Shown here: positions 20,253 to 28,309 of the stretch, piece after piece | Layout: every line of letters starts with the position of its first letter | How positions within the stretch are numbered: the first letter of the stretch is position 1 | Origin: JBNKVT01 sp050299335 | GTDB taxonomy: Bacteria; Pseudomonadota; Alphaproteobacteria; Rhodobacterales; Rhodobacteraceae | Direction of reading: 5' to 3' | Assembly: GCA_050299335.1 (NCBI GenBank) | Contig: JBNKVT010000062.1 | Coordinates: 106,317-170,316, forward strand | DNA length: 64,000 bases | Program-made: the position numbers and the translations under genes | Notes under the pieces: model-generated | Told to the model about the DNA's origin: nothing | Database searches by the model: none | The model's input: only the letters and a program-made list of their open reading frames with translations

Positions 20253-22558
20253 CCGGCGGCTCCGACCCGTCCGGTCCCACCGCGCCGGAGGCCACCGGCC
20301 CCGAGGTGCTCCTCTCCGATCTCGACGCGCAGCTCTTGAGCGGAACCGAGGGTATCCCCGCCCGCCTCGCAGCTCTCGCCGACCCCGCGACGGCCCCCTA
20401 TGCGCGGACCCTGAGTGCCGCGCGGCACCTCCTCCGCCTCGGCGCGCTCCCCGAATTGCTGCCCCTGTCCGAAGCCGCCTGCCATCGGCACCCCTTGTCC
20501 ATCGACCTCGCCCTTCTCCGGGTCGACGCAACCGGTCTCGCCGGCCCGCCGGAGGGACTGGAAAGTCTCGCCACCCTCACCCGCCAGACCGGTCGCAAAC
20601 GCGGTCCCGCCGCCGAACGCCTGGCCCGCCATGGCCGGATCGGCGACGCCATCGCGCTGCTTTCCGCCCCGAACGCCCCCCCGAACGCCCCCCCGAACGC
20701 CGCCGGAACCGACGCGCTGGCCAACCGCCTGTCCCTCGCCGAGTTCCACACCCGCTCCGGCCAGCCAGACACCGGGGTGGCCCTTCTGCACGACTGCGCC
20801 GTGGCGCATCCCGACGCCCCCGAACCGGCCCGCGCCCTCTTACGCCACGCCGCCTATACAGGCGGGCCGGAGGCGCTATTGACCGAGTTTGACCGGCAGG
20901 CGCTCAGGCACCCGTCGCTGCCGCCGCTGGTCCTGCACGAACTCCTGCAACTCGGTGCCATCGCCGCAGCCGCAGGGTTCGCCGCCCGTCCGGACCTCCC
21001 GGAACCCCCCTGGCCCCTTCGGCTACGCCTCGCCCTTCAGCAGGCCCGCCGCGGGGACGCGCTCGCGATCTGCAACGCCGAAATCGCCCCCCGCCCCCAC
21101 ACCGCGCGCACCGAACGCGACCTCGCACTTCATGTTCAGGCGCTGCTCGAAGCCGGCCAACTCGCCGAGGCCGAGGCGGAAGGCCAGACCGCCCGGCGCC
21201 TCTACCCCGCCTCGAGCCGCCTGCAGACCCTCGCCGCCCAGACCGCCTTCCGCGCGGGCGACTGGCCCCGGGCGCTCGGTCTGCTGGGCAACGCCGCCGA
21301 GCGCTTCCCCGGCAGCCTGCCACATCGCCTTGCCCTCATCACCATGCTGATCCAGACCGGCGACTATGCCGAGTCTCAGCGGCTGCTGAATGCCCTGCCC
21401 ACCGATCTGGCCGAGCGCAGCGGCGACGAGACCGCGTCCCTGCTCCGCCTCCGCCTCGCCCGCGCCTCGGGCGATCTTGAGAGGGTCCGGCAAATCTGCA
21501 CCTCCCTCGCCGCCTTCGCCTACGCGTCCCGCGAGAAAGCCGCCATCGCCGCTGCCGAGACCGCTCTTCTCGAAACCCGCCTCACCGAGGCCGCGGACAG
21601 CGCGACCGCGGCGCTGAGGACCTTTCCCCATTCGACCGACCTGCACGTTCTGGCCGGAAAGCTCCGCTTCCTTCGGGGCGACATCGCCGAAGCCCGCGCG
21701 ATCCGCGAGCGATGGCGCCCCCTGGCCGAGGCGCGGGGCGAGACCAGCGACACCCATGATCTTGTCCTTGCCATGGCCTCCGCCGATCCGCCCCCGACTG
21801 ATACCGGGGACGCCGACTATCTGGCCGTCCTCCAGGCGCGAGACTCGGCCCCGGACCTTCCCACCGACTGGATGCCCTATCTCTACCGCCGCCTCCGGAG
21901 CGATCCGGACCTCTGGGCGCCGACCGCGCCGGACAGGACCATTCCACGCCAGATCCTCACCTATTGGGAAGGCGCGCGGAGCCCGGCCCATGACCTGATC
22001 GCCGAGGCCTGGGAAGCCCGCCTGCCCGGTTTCGCCACCCGGCGCTTCAACCGCGCGACAGCTGTGGACTGGCTGCGCGCCAACGACCACCCGGCGCTCG
22101 CCGAGGCCACGCGGCGGGCCGAAAACCCAGCTACCGGGGCCGATATCTTCCGTCTCGCCTGGCTCGCCCGGGAAGGCGGGCTCTATGTCGACGCCGATGA
22201 ATACCCCCGTGCCCCGGTCGACGACTGGCTGACCGGCTGCGGGCTGCTCCTGACCGCCGAAAAGGGCCATTTCACCGTCGCCAACAGCTTTATCGGCTGT
22301 ACACCGGGGCATCCGGTCCTGACCGAGGCCCTGTGGCGGATCGAGGCCGGGCTGCCGGGGTTCCGGGGCGGGCTCGACACCTGGATGGAGACCGGCCCGG
22401 GATTGCTGACGCTCTGCCTCGGCCGCTATCTGGCCCGCGTCGGGAAGGCACCGGAAGTCCGGGTTTTACGACCCGAGGACTACGCCGCACGGGTCTCGAC
22501 CACGCTGCAACTGCCACATAAATTCGGTGCCACACATTGGCGGCGCCCGACGGATTGA
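20249..22558 (+). CDS. TPR-repeat protein with C-terminal DXD glycosyltransferase domain
   Basis: Residues 1 to about 540 are Ala/Leu/Arg-rich paired helices of TPR type. Residues about 560-769 form a glycosyltransferase domain of the capsular polysaccharide / Gly_transf_sug type: ILTYWEGARSP, then ATGADIFRLAWLAREGGLYVDADEYP, where DADE is the DXD motif that binds the metal and sugar nucleotide. The enzyme probably adds a sugar to a polysaccharide or glycoconjugate; donor and acceptor are unknown. A short tandem repeat (about 20669-20701) encodes repeated PNAP. Its start overlaps the stop of the upstream gene (ATGA). Confidence 0.8.
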   Translation: MTGGSDPSGPTAPEATGPEVLLSDLDAQLLSGTEGIPARLAALADPATAPYARTLSAARHLLRLGALPELLPLSEAACHRHPLSIDLALLRVDATGLAGPPEGLESLATLTRQTGRKRGPAAERLARHGRIGDAIALLSAPNAPPNAPPNAAGTDALANRLSLAEFHTRSGQPDTGVALLHDCAVAHPDAPEPARALLRHAAYTGGPEALLTEFDRQALRHPSLPPLVLHELLQLGAIAAAAGFAARPDLPEPPWPLRLRLALQQARRGDALAICNAEIAPRPHTARTERDLALHVQALLEAGQLAEAEAEGQTARRLYPASSRLQTLAAQTAFRAGDWPRALGLLGNAAERFPGSLPHRLALITMLIQTGDYAESQRLLNALPTDLAERSGDETASLLRLRLARASGDLERVRQICTSLAAFAYASREKAAIAAAETALLETRLTEAADSATAALRTFPHSTDLHVLAGKLRFLRGDIAEARAIRERWRPLAEARGETSDTHDLVLAMASADPPPTDTGDADYLAVLQARDSAPDLPTDWMPYLYRRLRSDPDLWAPTAPDRTIPRQILTYWEGARSPAHDLIAEAWEARLPGFATRRFNRATAVDWLRANDHPALAEATRRAENPATGADIFRLAWLAREGGLYVDADEYPRAPVDDWLTGCGLLLTAEKGHFTVANSFIGCTPGHPVLTEALWRIEAGLPGFRGGLDTWMETGPGLLTLCLGRYLARVGKAPEVRVLRPEDYAARVSTTLQLPHKFGATHWRRPTD

Positions 22559-22679
22559 GCCTTATTTCAAGGGATAATCCCGTTTTTGCACTCTTTTTGG
22601 TCACTTTCTTGACATGAACGCCATCCAGTTTGCGTTACGCGAATACAGGTTGCAGGTGATCATGTGAAAGGTAGATAGG

Positions 22680-23609
22680 GTGGTACCGGGTATTGCCAGT
22701 TGGCCCGTCTGTGAATCGGAGGGCTTTCAGTTTGCGGGGACTGTCAAGGCTGACACGCTCGTCCCCCATGTTCAGACGGTCGATTTCGATCCCGTAGGCG
22801 CCGAGTCGAAGATCCGCGCCATGCTGGAGTTCTGCCGCAGTCAGACGCGGCCCGGCGGGCCGAAGGTCTTCGGCGCGCAATGGGGGGACAGCCGCCTGGT
22901 CCTGTACAACAGTGCCGAACCGATGGTGCTCTACGGCACCGTCCGGTTGGACCTCGGCCTGGCGATAGACAGTCTTTCCGATTGCAGCACGATCGAGCCG
23001 GTCTCGATCCCGGCCTCGGGCTTCGCACCGGACTGGGAGGACAATCTCGACCGGCATTTCTGGAATTTCCTGTCGATCATCGACCGGACCACGGCCAGCC
23101 GCACCCTGATCCTCGGCTTCGGGTCGGAAAGCTGCAAGCTTGGCATTGCCGACGGGTCGATCTACGAACTTGGCCGCTTCGACGGGCCCGAGGCCATCGT
23201 GCGCAAGTTCCGCTCCACCGCACGGGCAAGACGCAAGATCACCTATTTCGCCGGCGCCCGCCGCCGAAAGAAATCCGCCTTGAATCCGCTCGGCCCCATG
23301 GCGCTGGCTCTGGCCTACGCCAGGACCGGTCCAGGGGAGAAGACGACCGGACCAGAGGCGACCTGGCAGCTTTCGGTCGCGGGCTGGCCCGTGATCGCCC
23401 CCGACAGCGCCGCTTTCTGCGACTTTGCCCGCCGCCTGAAGATCCACCGCGCCAGCCGGGACCTCGCGGCGCATGCGCTGGGGGTCGATGAACTGTCCTG
23501 GTTCCGCATGGACAGCGGCTCGGGTCGGGTCAATCTCTCGCGGCGCGATGCCGCCGGGCTCAGCGAATGGCGCAACCTCCCGCAGCGCGACCTGGCCAAG
23601 CGGCTCTGA
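22680..23609 (+). CDS. Unknown 309-residue protein
   Basis: The frame runs from a GTG at 22680 with codon use like its neighbours. No family is recognised. It contains a beta-rich first half (about 1-150), with FGAQWGDSRLVLYN and LILGFGSESCKLGIADG, and a basic middle (ARARRKITYFAGARRRKK). There is no signal peptide or membrane segment. It follows the glycosyltransferase by 121 bases; whether they share a transcript is unclear. The GTG has AAAGG a short way upstream. Confidence 0.6.
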   Translation: MVPGIASWPVCESEGFQFAGTVKADTLVPHVQTVDFDPVGAESKIRAMLEFCRSQTRPGGPKVFGAQWGDSRLVLYNSAEPMVLYGTVRLDLGLAIDSLSDCSTIEPVSIPASGFAPDWEDNLDRHFWNFLSIIDRTTASRTLILGFGSESCKLGIADGSIYELGRFDGPEAIVRKFRSTARARRKITYFAGARRRKKSALNPLGPMALALAYARTGPGEKTTGPEATWQLSVAGWPVIAPDSAAFCDFARRLKIHRASRDLAAHALGVDELSWFRMDSGSGRVNLSRRDAAGLSEWRNLPQRDLAKRL

Positions 23610-23831
23610 CCGCACCCCGTCTTGAGCCCCGTCCAGAGTCCTGCGCCGGTTCTGTGACGCGAGAGATCAGCGGCGCCGTTTACCTTCCGTCCAACCGCCC
23701 CGGAGGTCAGCCTTTCCGAGACCATGGCAATCCCCGTGCCTGAGGATACGCGGCATCGCCACGACGATGATGCGCGGCATCGCCACGACGCGGCGGGATT
23801 TCGACAGACCGTGAAAACCGGAGCCGGGCCG

Positions 23832-24848
23832 CTACCGCGCCGGAGCCGCGACCGTCGAGCCGCGCACGATCAGTTCCACCGGCGCCACCACCTGCAGTTC
23901 GGCCAATGCCGCCCCTTTCGACTGCGCGATCAGCATCTCGCCGATGGCGACCCCCGCCTCACGGATCGGGGCGCGGGTCACGGTCAGCGGCACCGAGAAA
24001 TTCTCTGTCTTCAGGCTCGACAGCCCGTCATCATGGCTGATGAGCGACACATCGCGCCCCAGCACCACGCCTTCCTCGCGCAACCGCCTCGTCGCGCCGA
24101 TGGCAAGAATGGTCGAGGAGCAGATGATCGCCGTCGGCGGTTGGGCCAGATCGAACATCGCCTCGGTCTGGCGCAACCCGTTCTCCTCGCTCATCGCCCC
24201 GTGAAAGACCAGCGCGGGGTCGATCCCGATCCCGGCCCCTGACATGGCGTTCTGGTATCCCCGGAACCGGTCCTGGGCGAACACCGCCCCTTCGCGCCCG
24301 TTCAGGAACGCGATCCGCCGATGTCCGAGATCGATCAGGAGCCGTGTCGCGTCCTCGAAGGCCTGCCGGTTGTTGATGTCGTAATAGCCGTAGCCCGAGG
24401 CATCCGCCGTCCTTCCATGGACAATGAACGGAAACCCCCGCTCCATCAGCGCTTCGATCCTCGGATCGTCGGCCATCGGCAACGAAATCACGAACCCGTC
24501 CACCTTGCCGCCATCGGCGAACCGCTCATAGGTCTGGATATTGTCCGAACTCGTCAACACCACGTCCAGCTCGTGCTCGGACAGCGACTGCGTCAAGCCC
24601 GAGAGGAATTCGACGAAATGCGGATCGGCGAGAAAATCCTTCGATCGGGGCATCACCAGTCCGAAAGACCCCGCCCGCCCCGTCGCCAATTGCCGCGCCG
24701 AGACATTGGGCCGGTAATTCAGCCGCGCCGCCGCCTCCAAAACCCTTTCCTTCGTCCGGTGATTTACGGTAGAATAGCCGTTGAGCGCCCGGCTGACCGT
24801 GGCCTGACTGAGCCCCAGATGCTCCGCAAGGTCCTTCAGCTTGGCCAT
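23832..24848 (-). CDS. LacI-family transcriptional regulator
   Basis: A 338-residue regulator. The N-terminal helix-turn-helix (KLKDLAEHLGLSQATVSRALNGY, residues 3-25 from the chosen ATG) is the LacI DNA-binding motif, with the hinge helix NVSARQLATG following. The rest is a sugar-binding periplasmic-protein-like domain. It has a GGGGGAA site upstream of ATG 24848, which is a better start than the in-frame ATG 24 bases earlier. A perfect 14-bp palindrome typical of LacI operators lies 38 bases upstream, so the gene probably controls itself. The signal is likely a sugar or sugar acid, given the neighbourhood. No transporter or catabolic gene is divergently placed. Confidence 0.9.
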   Translation of the reverse strand: MAKLKDLAEHLGLSQATVSRALNGYSTVNHRTKERVLEAAARLNYRPNVSARQLATGRAGSFGLVMPRSKDFLADPHFVEFLSGLTQSLSEHELDVVLTSSDNIQTYERFADGGKVDGFVISLPMADDPRIEALMERGFPFIVHGRTADASGYGYYDINNRQAFEDATRLLIDLGHRRIAFLNGREGAVFAQDRFRGYQNAMSGAGIGIDPALVFHGAMSEENGLRQTEAMFDLAQPPTAIICSSTILAIGATRRLREEGVVLGRDVSLISHDDGLSSLKTENFSVPLTVTRAPIREAGVAIGEMLIAQSKGAALAELQVVAPVELIVRGSTVAAPAR

Positions 24849-24886
24849 AGATTTCCCCCCGGAAGTAGCCATTGCCGTCGAAATAA

Positions 24887-24900
24887 TGAAAGCGCTTTCA
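24887..24900. promoter_or_regulatory. LacI-type operator, perfect palindrome
   Basis: TGAAAGCGCTTTCA is a perfect 14-bp palindrome with the central CG pair typical of LacI-family operators. It lies 38 bases upstream of the lacI-type start codon, so it is a strong candidate for autoregulation. Confidence 0.75.
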
Positions 24901-24983
24901 ATAGCTCATGCCAGATTCCGGCACCTCACGCAACATTGAAATTCAGTAAAAGACCAATAATTGCTGAGAAAAGAGAGATTCTC

Positions 24984-25043
24984 ATGGATCGCCGCCAGAA
25001 GCAACCCAACCTCAACAGGCGCTTCCTTCGCAGGAAATTTTAA
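24984..25043 (+). CDS. Possible 19-residue basic peptide
   Basis: An ATG with an AGAGAG site 5' of it opens a frame of 19 residues (MDRRQKQPNLNRRFLRRKF) that ends in TAA at 25041-25043. It is very basic and lies between two LacI-type operator-like sites on the strand opposite lacI. It could be a leader peptide or chance; nothing else supports it. Confidence 0.2.
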   Translation: MDRRQKQPNLNRRFLRRKF

Positions 25044-25051
25044 GCGCTTTG
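25038..25051. promoter_or_regulatory. Second, weaker LacI-type operator
   Basis: TTTAAGCGCTTTGA shares the AAGCGCTT core with the perfect operator at 24887-24900, about 150 bases away. Two spaced sites would allow a DNA loop. It is not a full palindrome at the outer positions. Confidence 0.4.
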
Positions 25052-25454
25052 AGAAGATACCGTCAGATCTCGCCCGCCCGATCCGGCAGTGCCCCGCAAC
25101 CGCCTGCGGCGTATCCATCCCCCCTGCCTCCATTTCGTTTACAGCGTTCCGCGATCTGCCCGATACATCACGTCTCACCATCCTGCGTTGCTTGTGTGAG
25201 CTCCGGCATCGTGGTTGGTGCCGGGAATGGCCGTCCCGCGCGTCCTGTCTCTGTCGATGCGGGTCGGGACGGTCTCGCAGTTGGCAGGGTCAAGGCTGTC
25301 GGTCGGAAGCCCGGACCGCATCGCCGGATAGGGGAAGGCGACGTCGCGGGTGGTATCGACCCGCTTCCGCCCACTCTCCGAGATGGTCCGCGGCGACAGG
25401 GTCCAGTATGCGTGGGGGACGCGCGGGCGGGGAAGGACCGATGCGAATGCCGTG
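25052..25454. other. Region with no convincing gene
   Basis: About 400 bases between the second operator-like site and the end of the VOC gene. Reading frames exist on both strands but the translations are Arg/Pro/Ser-rich and unlike any family known to me. This is where a gene divergent from lacI would be expected; none is seen, so the target may have been lost. Confidence 0.4.
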
Positions 25455-25856
25455 TCACCTGGGATCATAGCTGAACTCCAGTCGCGTGCCGCCCGGTTCG
25501 CGGATCATGAAATGCACCTTCGGACCGTTGCCCGAGACCTCAGGGGCAAACTCCACTTCGACGCCCGGCCATTGCGCAACCGTTTCGAACAGGCGGCCCA
25601 GCGCCGCGCGGTCGGCGACTTTCAGCGCCGTGTGGTGCAGCCCGACCTGCCCGTGCCGGTCGAACCCGCGTCTGTCCGGCCCCTTTTGCTGCCAAAGGGT
25701 GATCTTTGCGTGGCCATTGGTGACATAGACCGCCGGATAATCCGGATTGCCGCCGAACTCGTCCCAGCCCAGCGCTTCGACAAAAAAGCGCCGCGACGCC
25801 GCAAGGTCCGAAACCGTCAACCCCAGATGGTCGATACCCAAGAGGTCTTCACTCAT
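25455..25856 (-). CDS. VOC superfamily (glyoxalase/dioxygenase) protein
   Basis: A 133-residue single-domain protein of the vicinal oxygen chelate fold. It has the opening GIDHLGLTVSDLAASRRFF, a central LHHTALKV strand with His, and a closing MIREPGGTRLEF with Glu, the three metal-ligand positions usual in the fold. Members act as glyoxalases, dioxygenases or small-molecule binding proteins; the substrate here cannot be assigned. Its ATG overlaps the stop of a 41-residue frame (ATGA), which in turn overlaps a 34-residue frame, so it is the last gene of a short coupled operon divergent from a PhnF-type regulator. Confidence 0.85.
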   Translation of the reverse strand: MSEDLLGIDHLGLTVSDLAASRRFFVEALGWDEFGGNPDYPAVYVTNGHAKITLWQQKGPDRRGFDRHGQVGLHHTALKVADRAALGRLFETVAQWPGVEVEFAPEVSGNGPKVHFMIREPGGTRLEFSYDPR

Positions 25857-25978
25857 GCCGCATCCTCCCTATCCATCCAGCGCGGGTCGAGACAGCGCAG
25901 AAGCGCCGGGAACGGGACCTCGGCGCCAGCGATCGCAATGGTCCGCCAGATACGTTCTGACATCGCATCCCGGTTCAT
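25853..25978 (-). CDS. 41-residue microprotein between a 34-residue frame and the VOC gene
   Basis: The frame MNRDAMSERIWRTIAIAGAE... ends in DPRWMDREDAA. Its ATG overlaps the TGA of the upstream 34-residue frame, and its own TGA overlaps the ATG of the VOC gene; both are 4-base ATGA overlaps. A double overlap of this type is rarely chance and points to real translation, either as a product or as a coupling device. It has one moderately hydrophobic stretch (TIAIAGAEVPFPALL) but no clear membrane helix. I do not recognise a family. Confidence 0.5.
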   Translation of the reverse strand: MNRDAMSERIWRTIAIAGAEVPFPALLRCLDPRWMDREDAA

Positions 25979-26079
25979 TCCGCCGCTTCACTTGCGGCCA
26001 TCGGTCCGGTTCCGAACCTGCGCATCAGGTCCGGTCCGGACCGGAAATCCGCGAAATGCGACTGTATCATGTGCGCCAT
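25975..26079 (-). CDS. 34-residue microprotein, first frame of VOC operon
   Basis: The ATG has AAGG placed 7 bases upstream. The product begins MAHMIQSHFADFRSG and ends MAASEAAE. The start is 15 bases from the edge of the inverted repeat at 26095-26126, so that site overlaps the 5' leader. The TGA overlaps the start of the 41-residue frame. No family recognised; it could also be a decayed N-terminal fragment of a former longer gene. Confidence 0.45.
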   Translation of the reverse strand: MAHMIQSHFADFRSGPDLMRRFGTGPMAASEAAE

Positions 26080-26094
26080 CTCGACACCTTGCCA

Positions 26095-26126
26095 ATTTGT
26101 CTGGTACCATATACAACTAGACAAAT
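26095..26126. promoter_or_regulatory. Inverted repeat, probable PhnF-type operator
   Basis: The arms ATTTGTCTGGT (26095-26105) and ACTAGACAAAT (26116-26126) pair with one mismatch around a 10-base centre. The site lies in the divergent gap, 53 bases before the GntR start and 15 bases before the 34-residue frame, so it could control both directions. Sites with TGTCTA / TAGACA halves are typical for PhnF-like HutC-family regulators. Confidence 0.6.
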
Positions 26127-26179
26127 CATACGCAACCCGGCGCAACCTGACAAGCGCGTTCTGGGGGATTTTCATAGAT

Positions 26180-26902
26180 ATGACCCGCAACCCCGTCCGA
26201 ACCCCCGTTTGGAAAAGCATCGCCGACACGCTCCGCGCCGAGATTGCGCGTGGCGATACGCCGCCCGGTGCCAAACTCCCTACCGAGGCGAAACTGGCCA
26301 CCCGCTTCGGCGTCAACCGCCATACTATCCGCCACGCCCTGAAATCCCTCGCCGAAGAAGGTCTCACCCATTCCCGCCGCGGCTCCGGTGTCTTCGTCAC
26401 CGCGAGACCCACCCCCTACCCGATCGGCCGCCGCGTCCGTTTCCACCAGAACCTCGCCGCCGCCGGCCGTACCGGGACCAAACGCCTGCTGAGCCTCACC
26501 ACACGACCAGCCACCGCCGCCGAGGCCAAGGCCCTCGCCCTGCCGCGCGCCGCTCAGGTCCACGCCGTCGAAGGAATGTCGCTCGCCGACGGCCTTCCCA
26601 TCGCCCTCTTTACGTCGATCTTCCCGGCCGACCCCTTCCCGAACCTCCCCGAGGCCCTGACCCGCACCCATTCGGTCACCGCAGCGCTGGCCGAAGCCGG
26701 CATCGCCGACTATACCCGCGCCTCGACGCGGCTCACCGCCGAACCCGCCACCGCGCTCCAGGCGCTTCACCTGCAACTCCCCGAGGGCGCCCCCCTCATC
26801 CACGCCACATCCGTCAACATCGCCGCCGACGCCACCCCCGTCGAATACGGCGATACCTGGTTCGCCGGAGACCGCATTCAGCTCGAAGTCTCCCAGAGCT
26901 GA
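26180..26902 (+). CDS. GntR/HutC-family regulator, PhnF-like
   Basis: A 240-residue regulator. The N-terminal winged helix (about 8-75) shows WKSIADTLRAEIARG, LPTEAKLATRFGVNRHTIRHAL and RRGSGVFV, the GntR DNA-binding pattern. The C-terminal UTRA ligand domain (about 90-235) shows PIGRRVRFHQNL and ends VEYGDTWFAGDRIQLEV, as in PhnF, the regulator of phosphonate use. No C-P lyase gene is in the window, so the ligand and target are uncertain; the only divergent genes are two microproteins and a VOC protein. The ATG at 26180 is chosen because it begins just before the family N-terminus. Confidence 0.85.
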   Translation: MTRNPVRTPVWKSIADTLRAEIARGDTPPGAKLPTEAKLATRFGVNRHTIRHALKSLAEEGLTHSRRGSGVFVTARPTPYPIGRRVRFHQNLAAAGRTGTKRLLSLTTRPATAAEAKALALPRAAQVHAVEGMSLADGLPIALFTSIFPADPFPNLPEALTRTHSVTAALAEAGIADYTRASTRLTAEPATALQALHLQLPEGAPLIHATSVNIAADATPVEYGDTWFAGDRIQLEVSQS

Positions 26903-27045
26903 CACGCCGCACCACCGCCGCCACGCTCCGCTTGGACCCCCTGCCCCCTCGCGTTGCCGGCTGCGGCACCTGACCCGATTGATTTTTTGTCCGGAACATG
27001 CAGTTCTCGACCCGGTAACAAGCCAGACCGCAGTTCGGAGTATCG

Positions 27046-28302
27046 ATGGCTTCACGCACCCAGACCACAACGGCAATCGCCGGGGCCGGGCTCACCGGTA
27101 GTCTGATCGCACTGGAGCTGGCAGAAAAGGGTCACGAGGTGACCCTTTTCGAGGCCGGCGCCGCGCCGCTCGCGGCTGCGTCCCGGGTCAATGAAGGCAA
27201 GATCCATCTCGGCTTCGTCTATGCGGGCGATCCCAGCCTGCGGACGGCGCGGCGGATGATCGAAGGCGCGATCCGGTTCCGGTCGCTGCTCGAACGCTGG
27301 CTCCCGTCTCGCCGCTTCGAGGACACCGTGACGGAGCCTTTCGACTATATCGTCCCGGCTACAAGCCAGCGTGGCCCGGAGGAGATCCGCCGCCATTTCA
27401 CCCAAGTGGCCGCGCTCTGGCGCGACGCCGAGACGGCCACAGGCCTCAGCTATCTCGGACAGGGCACAGCGCGCCATTGGCACGAAATCCCCGGCTCAGA
27501 CCCCACCGACAGGATTGCGGCCCGCTTTCGCACCGGCGAGCGATCCGTCGATACGGCCCTGATCGCCAACGAGATCGCGGCAATCCTCTCCGGCCACCCG
27601 CGGATCACGCTCCTCACCGGTCACCGCGTGCTGCGCTTCCGGGCCCACGGCGCCGGATGGCAGGCCGAGACCGAAACCCGGCCCGGGACAGATCCCCGGC
27701 ACCACGGCCCCTTCGAAACTGTCGTCAACGCGGCCTGGAACGGTCGCCATGCCATCGATATCGCCAGCGGCTTTGCCGAGCCTGGCCCCTGGTTCACCCG
27801 CTACAAATGCGGCGTCGACGTCACCGGACCAGCCAGGGCCGCGCCGCCAGCCCCCAACGTCACGGCGCTGATCGGCGCCTATGGCGACTACGTCGCCTTC
27901 CCCTCGGGGCGGCACTATCTCTCCTGGTACCCGTCGGGGCGGCTGCTCGCCACCGATGAGACAGACCCGCCCGCACCGGATCTCACCCCGGAACTCCGGA
28001 TGCGCATCCTGGCCGAAAGCTTCGCCGGGCTCGAAAGCCTGGTGCCGTCCCTGGCAGCGCTTCGCGACCATGCCCGGCCCGAACATGTCGACGGCGGCTT
28101 CATTGTCGCCCGGGGCGCGTCCGATATCACCGACCGCCAGAGCGGCCTGCATTCCCGCCACCAGGTCGGCATTCGCGAACCGGCTCCGGGCTATTTCTCC
28201 GTCGATACGGGCAAATACACGCTGGCCCCGCTGCTGGCCGCCGACTGCGCCGCCCGCCTGTGCGGCCAGGCGGCCCCGGCCGCAGAACACATGGCCGGGT
28301 GA
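27046..28302 (+). CDS. FAD-dependent oxidoreductase (DAO type) next to a glycosyltransferase
   Basis: A 418-residue flavoprotein. The dinucleotide-binding motif IAGAGLTGSLIALELAEKG sits at about 10-28, with the acidic FEAG end of strand 2 after it, and a late GGFIVARG / YFSVDTGKYTLAPLLA region closes the FAD site as in the D-amino-acid oxidase / glycine oxidase fold. The substrate is unknown. It lies 7 bases before a family 2 glycosyltransferase gene, so it may modify a sugar, amino sugar or amino acid used in the same surface polymer. No signal peptide is present. Confidence 0.8.
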   Translation: MASRTQTTTAIAGAGLTGSLIALELAEKGHEVTLFEAGAAPLAAASRVNEGKIHLGFVYAGDPSLRTARRMIEGAIRFRSLLERWLPSRRFEDTVTEPFDYIVPATSQRGPEEIRRHFTQVAALWRDAETATGLSYLGQGTARHWHEIPGSDPTDRIAARFRTGERSVDTALIANEIAAILSGHPRITLLTGHRVLRFRAHGAGWQAETETRPGTDPRHHGPFETVVNAAWNGRHAIDIASGFAEPGPWFTRYKCGVDVTGPARAAPPAPNVTALIGAYGDYVAFPSGRHYLSWYPSGRLLATDETDPPAPDLTPELRMRILAESFAGLESLVPSLAALRDHARPEHVDGGFIVARGASDITDRQSGLHSRHQVGIREPAPGYFSVDTGKYTLAPLLAADCAARLCGQAAPAAEHMAG

Positions 28303-28309
28303 TCCGGGG

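Noticed and set aside
20669..20701. Short repeated units, possible CRISPR-like array
   Set aside because: Units of 12 bases without spacers, inside a coding frame, giving PNAP repeats.
23750..23790. 17-nt direct repeat (GCGGCATCGCCACGACG)
   Set aside because: Two copies only, 24 bases apart, in a short gap; no sign of an att site or mobile element.
25175..25468. 97-residue frame on the minus strand
   Set aside because: No ribosome binding site and no recognisable pattern; overlapping frames of similar length exist on both strands.
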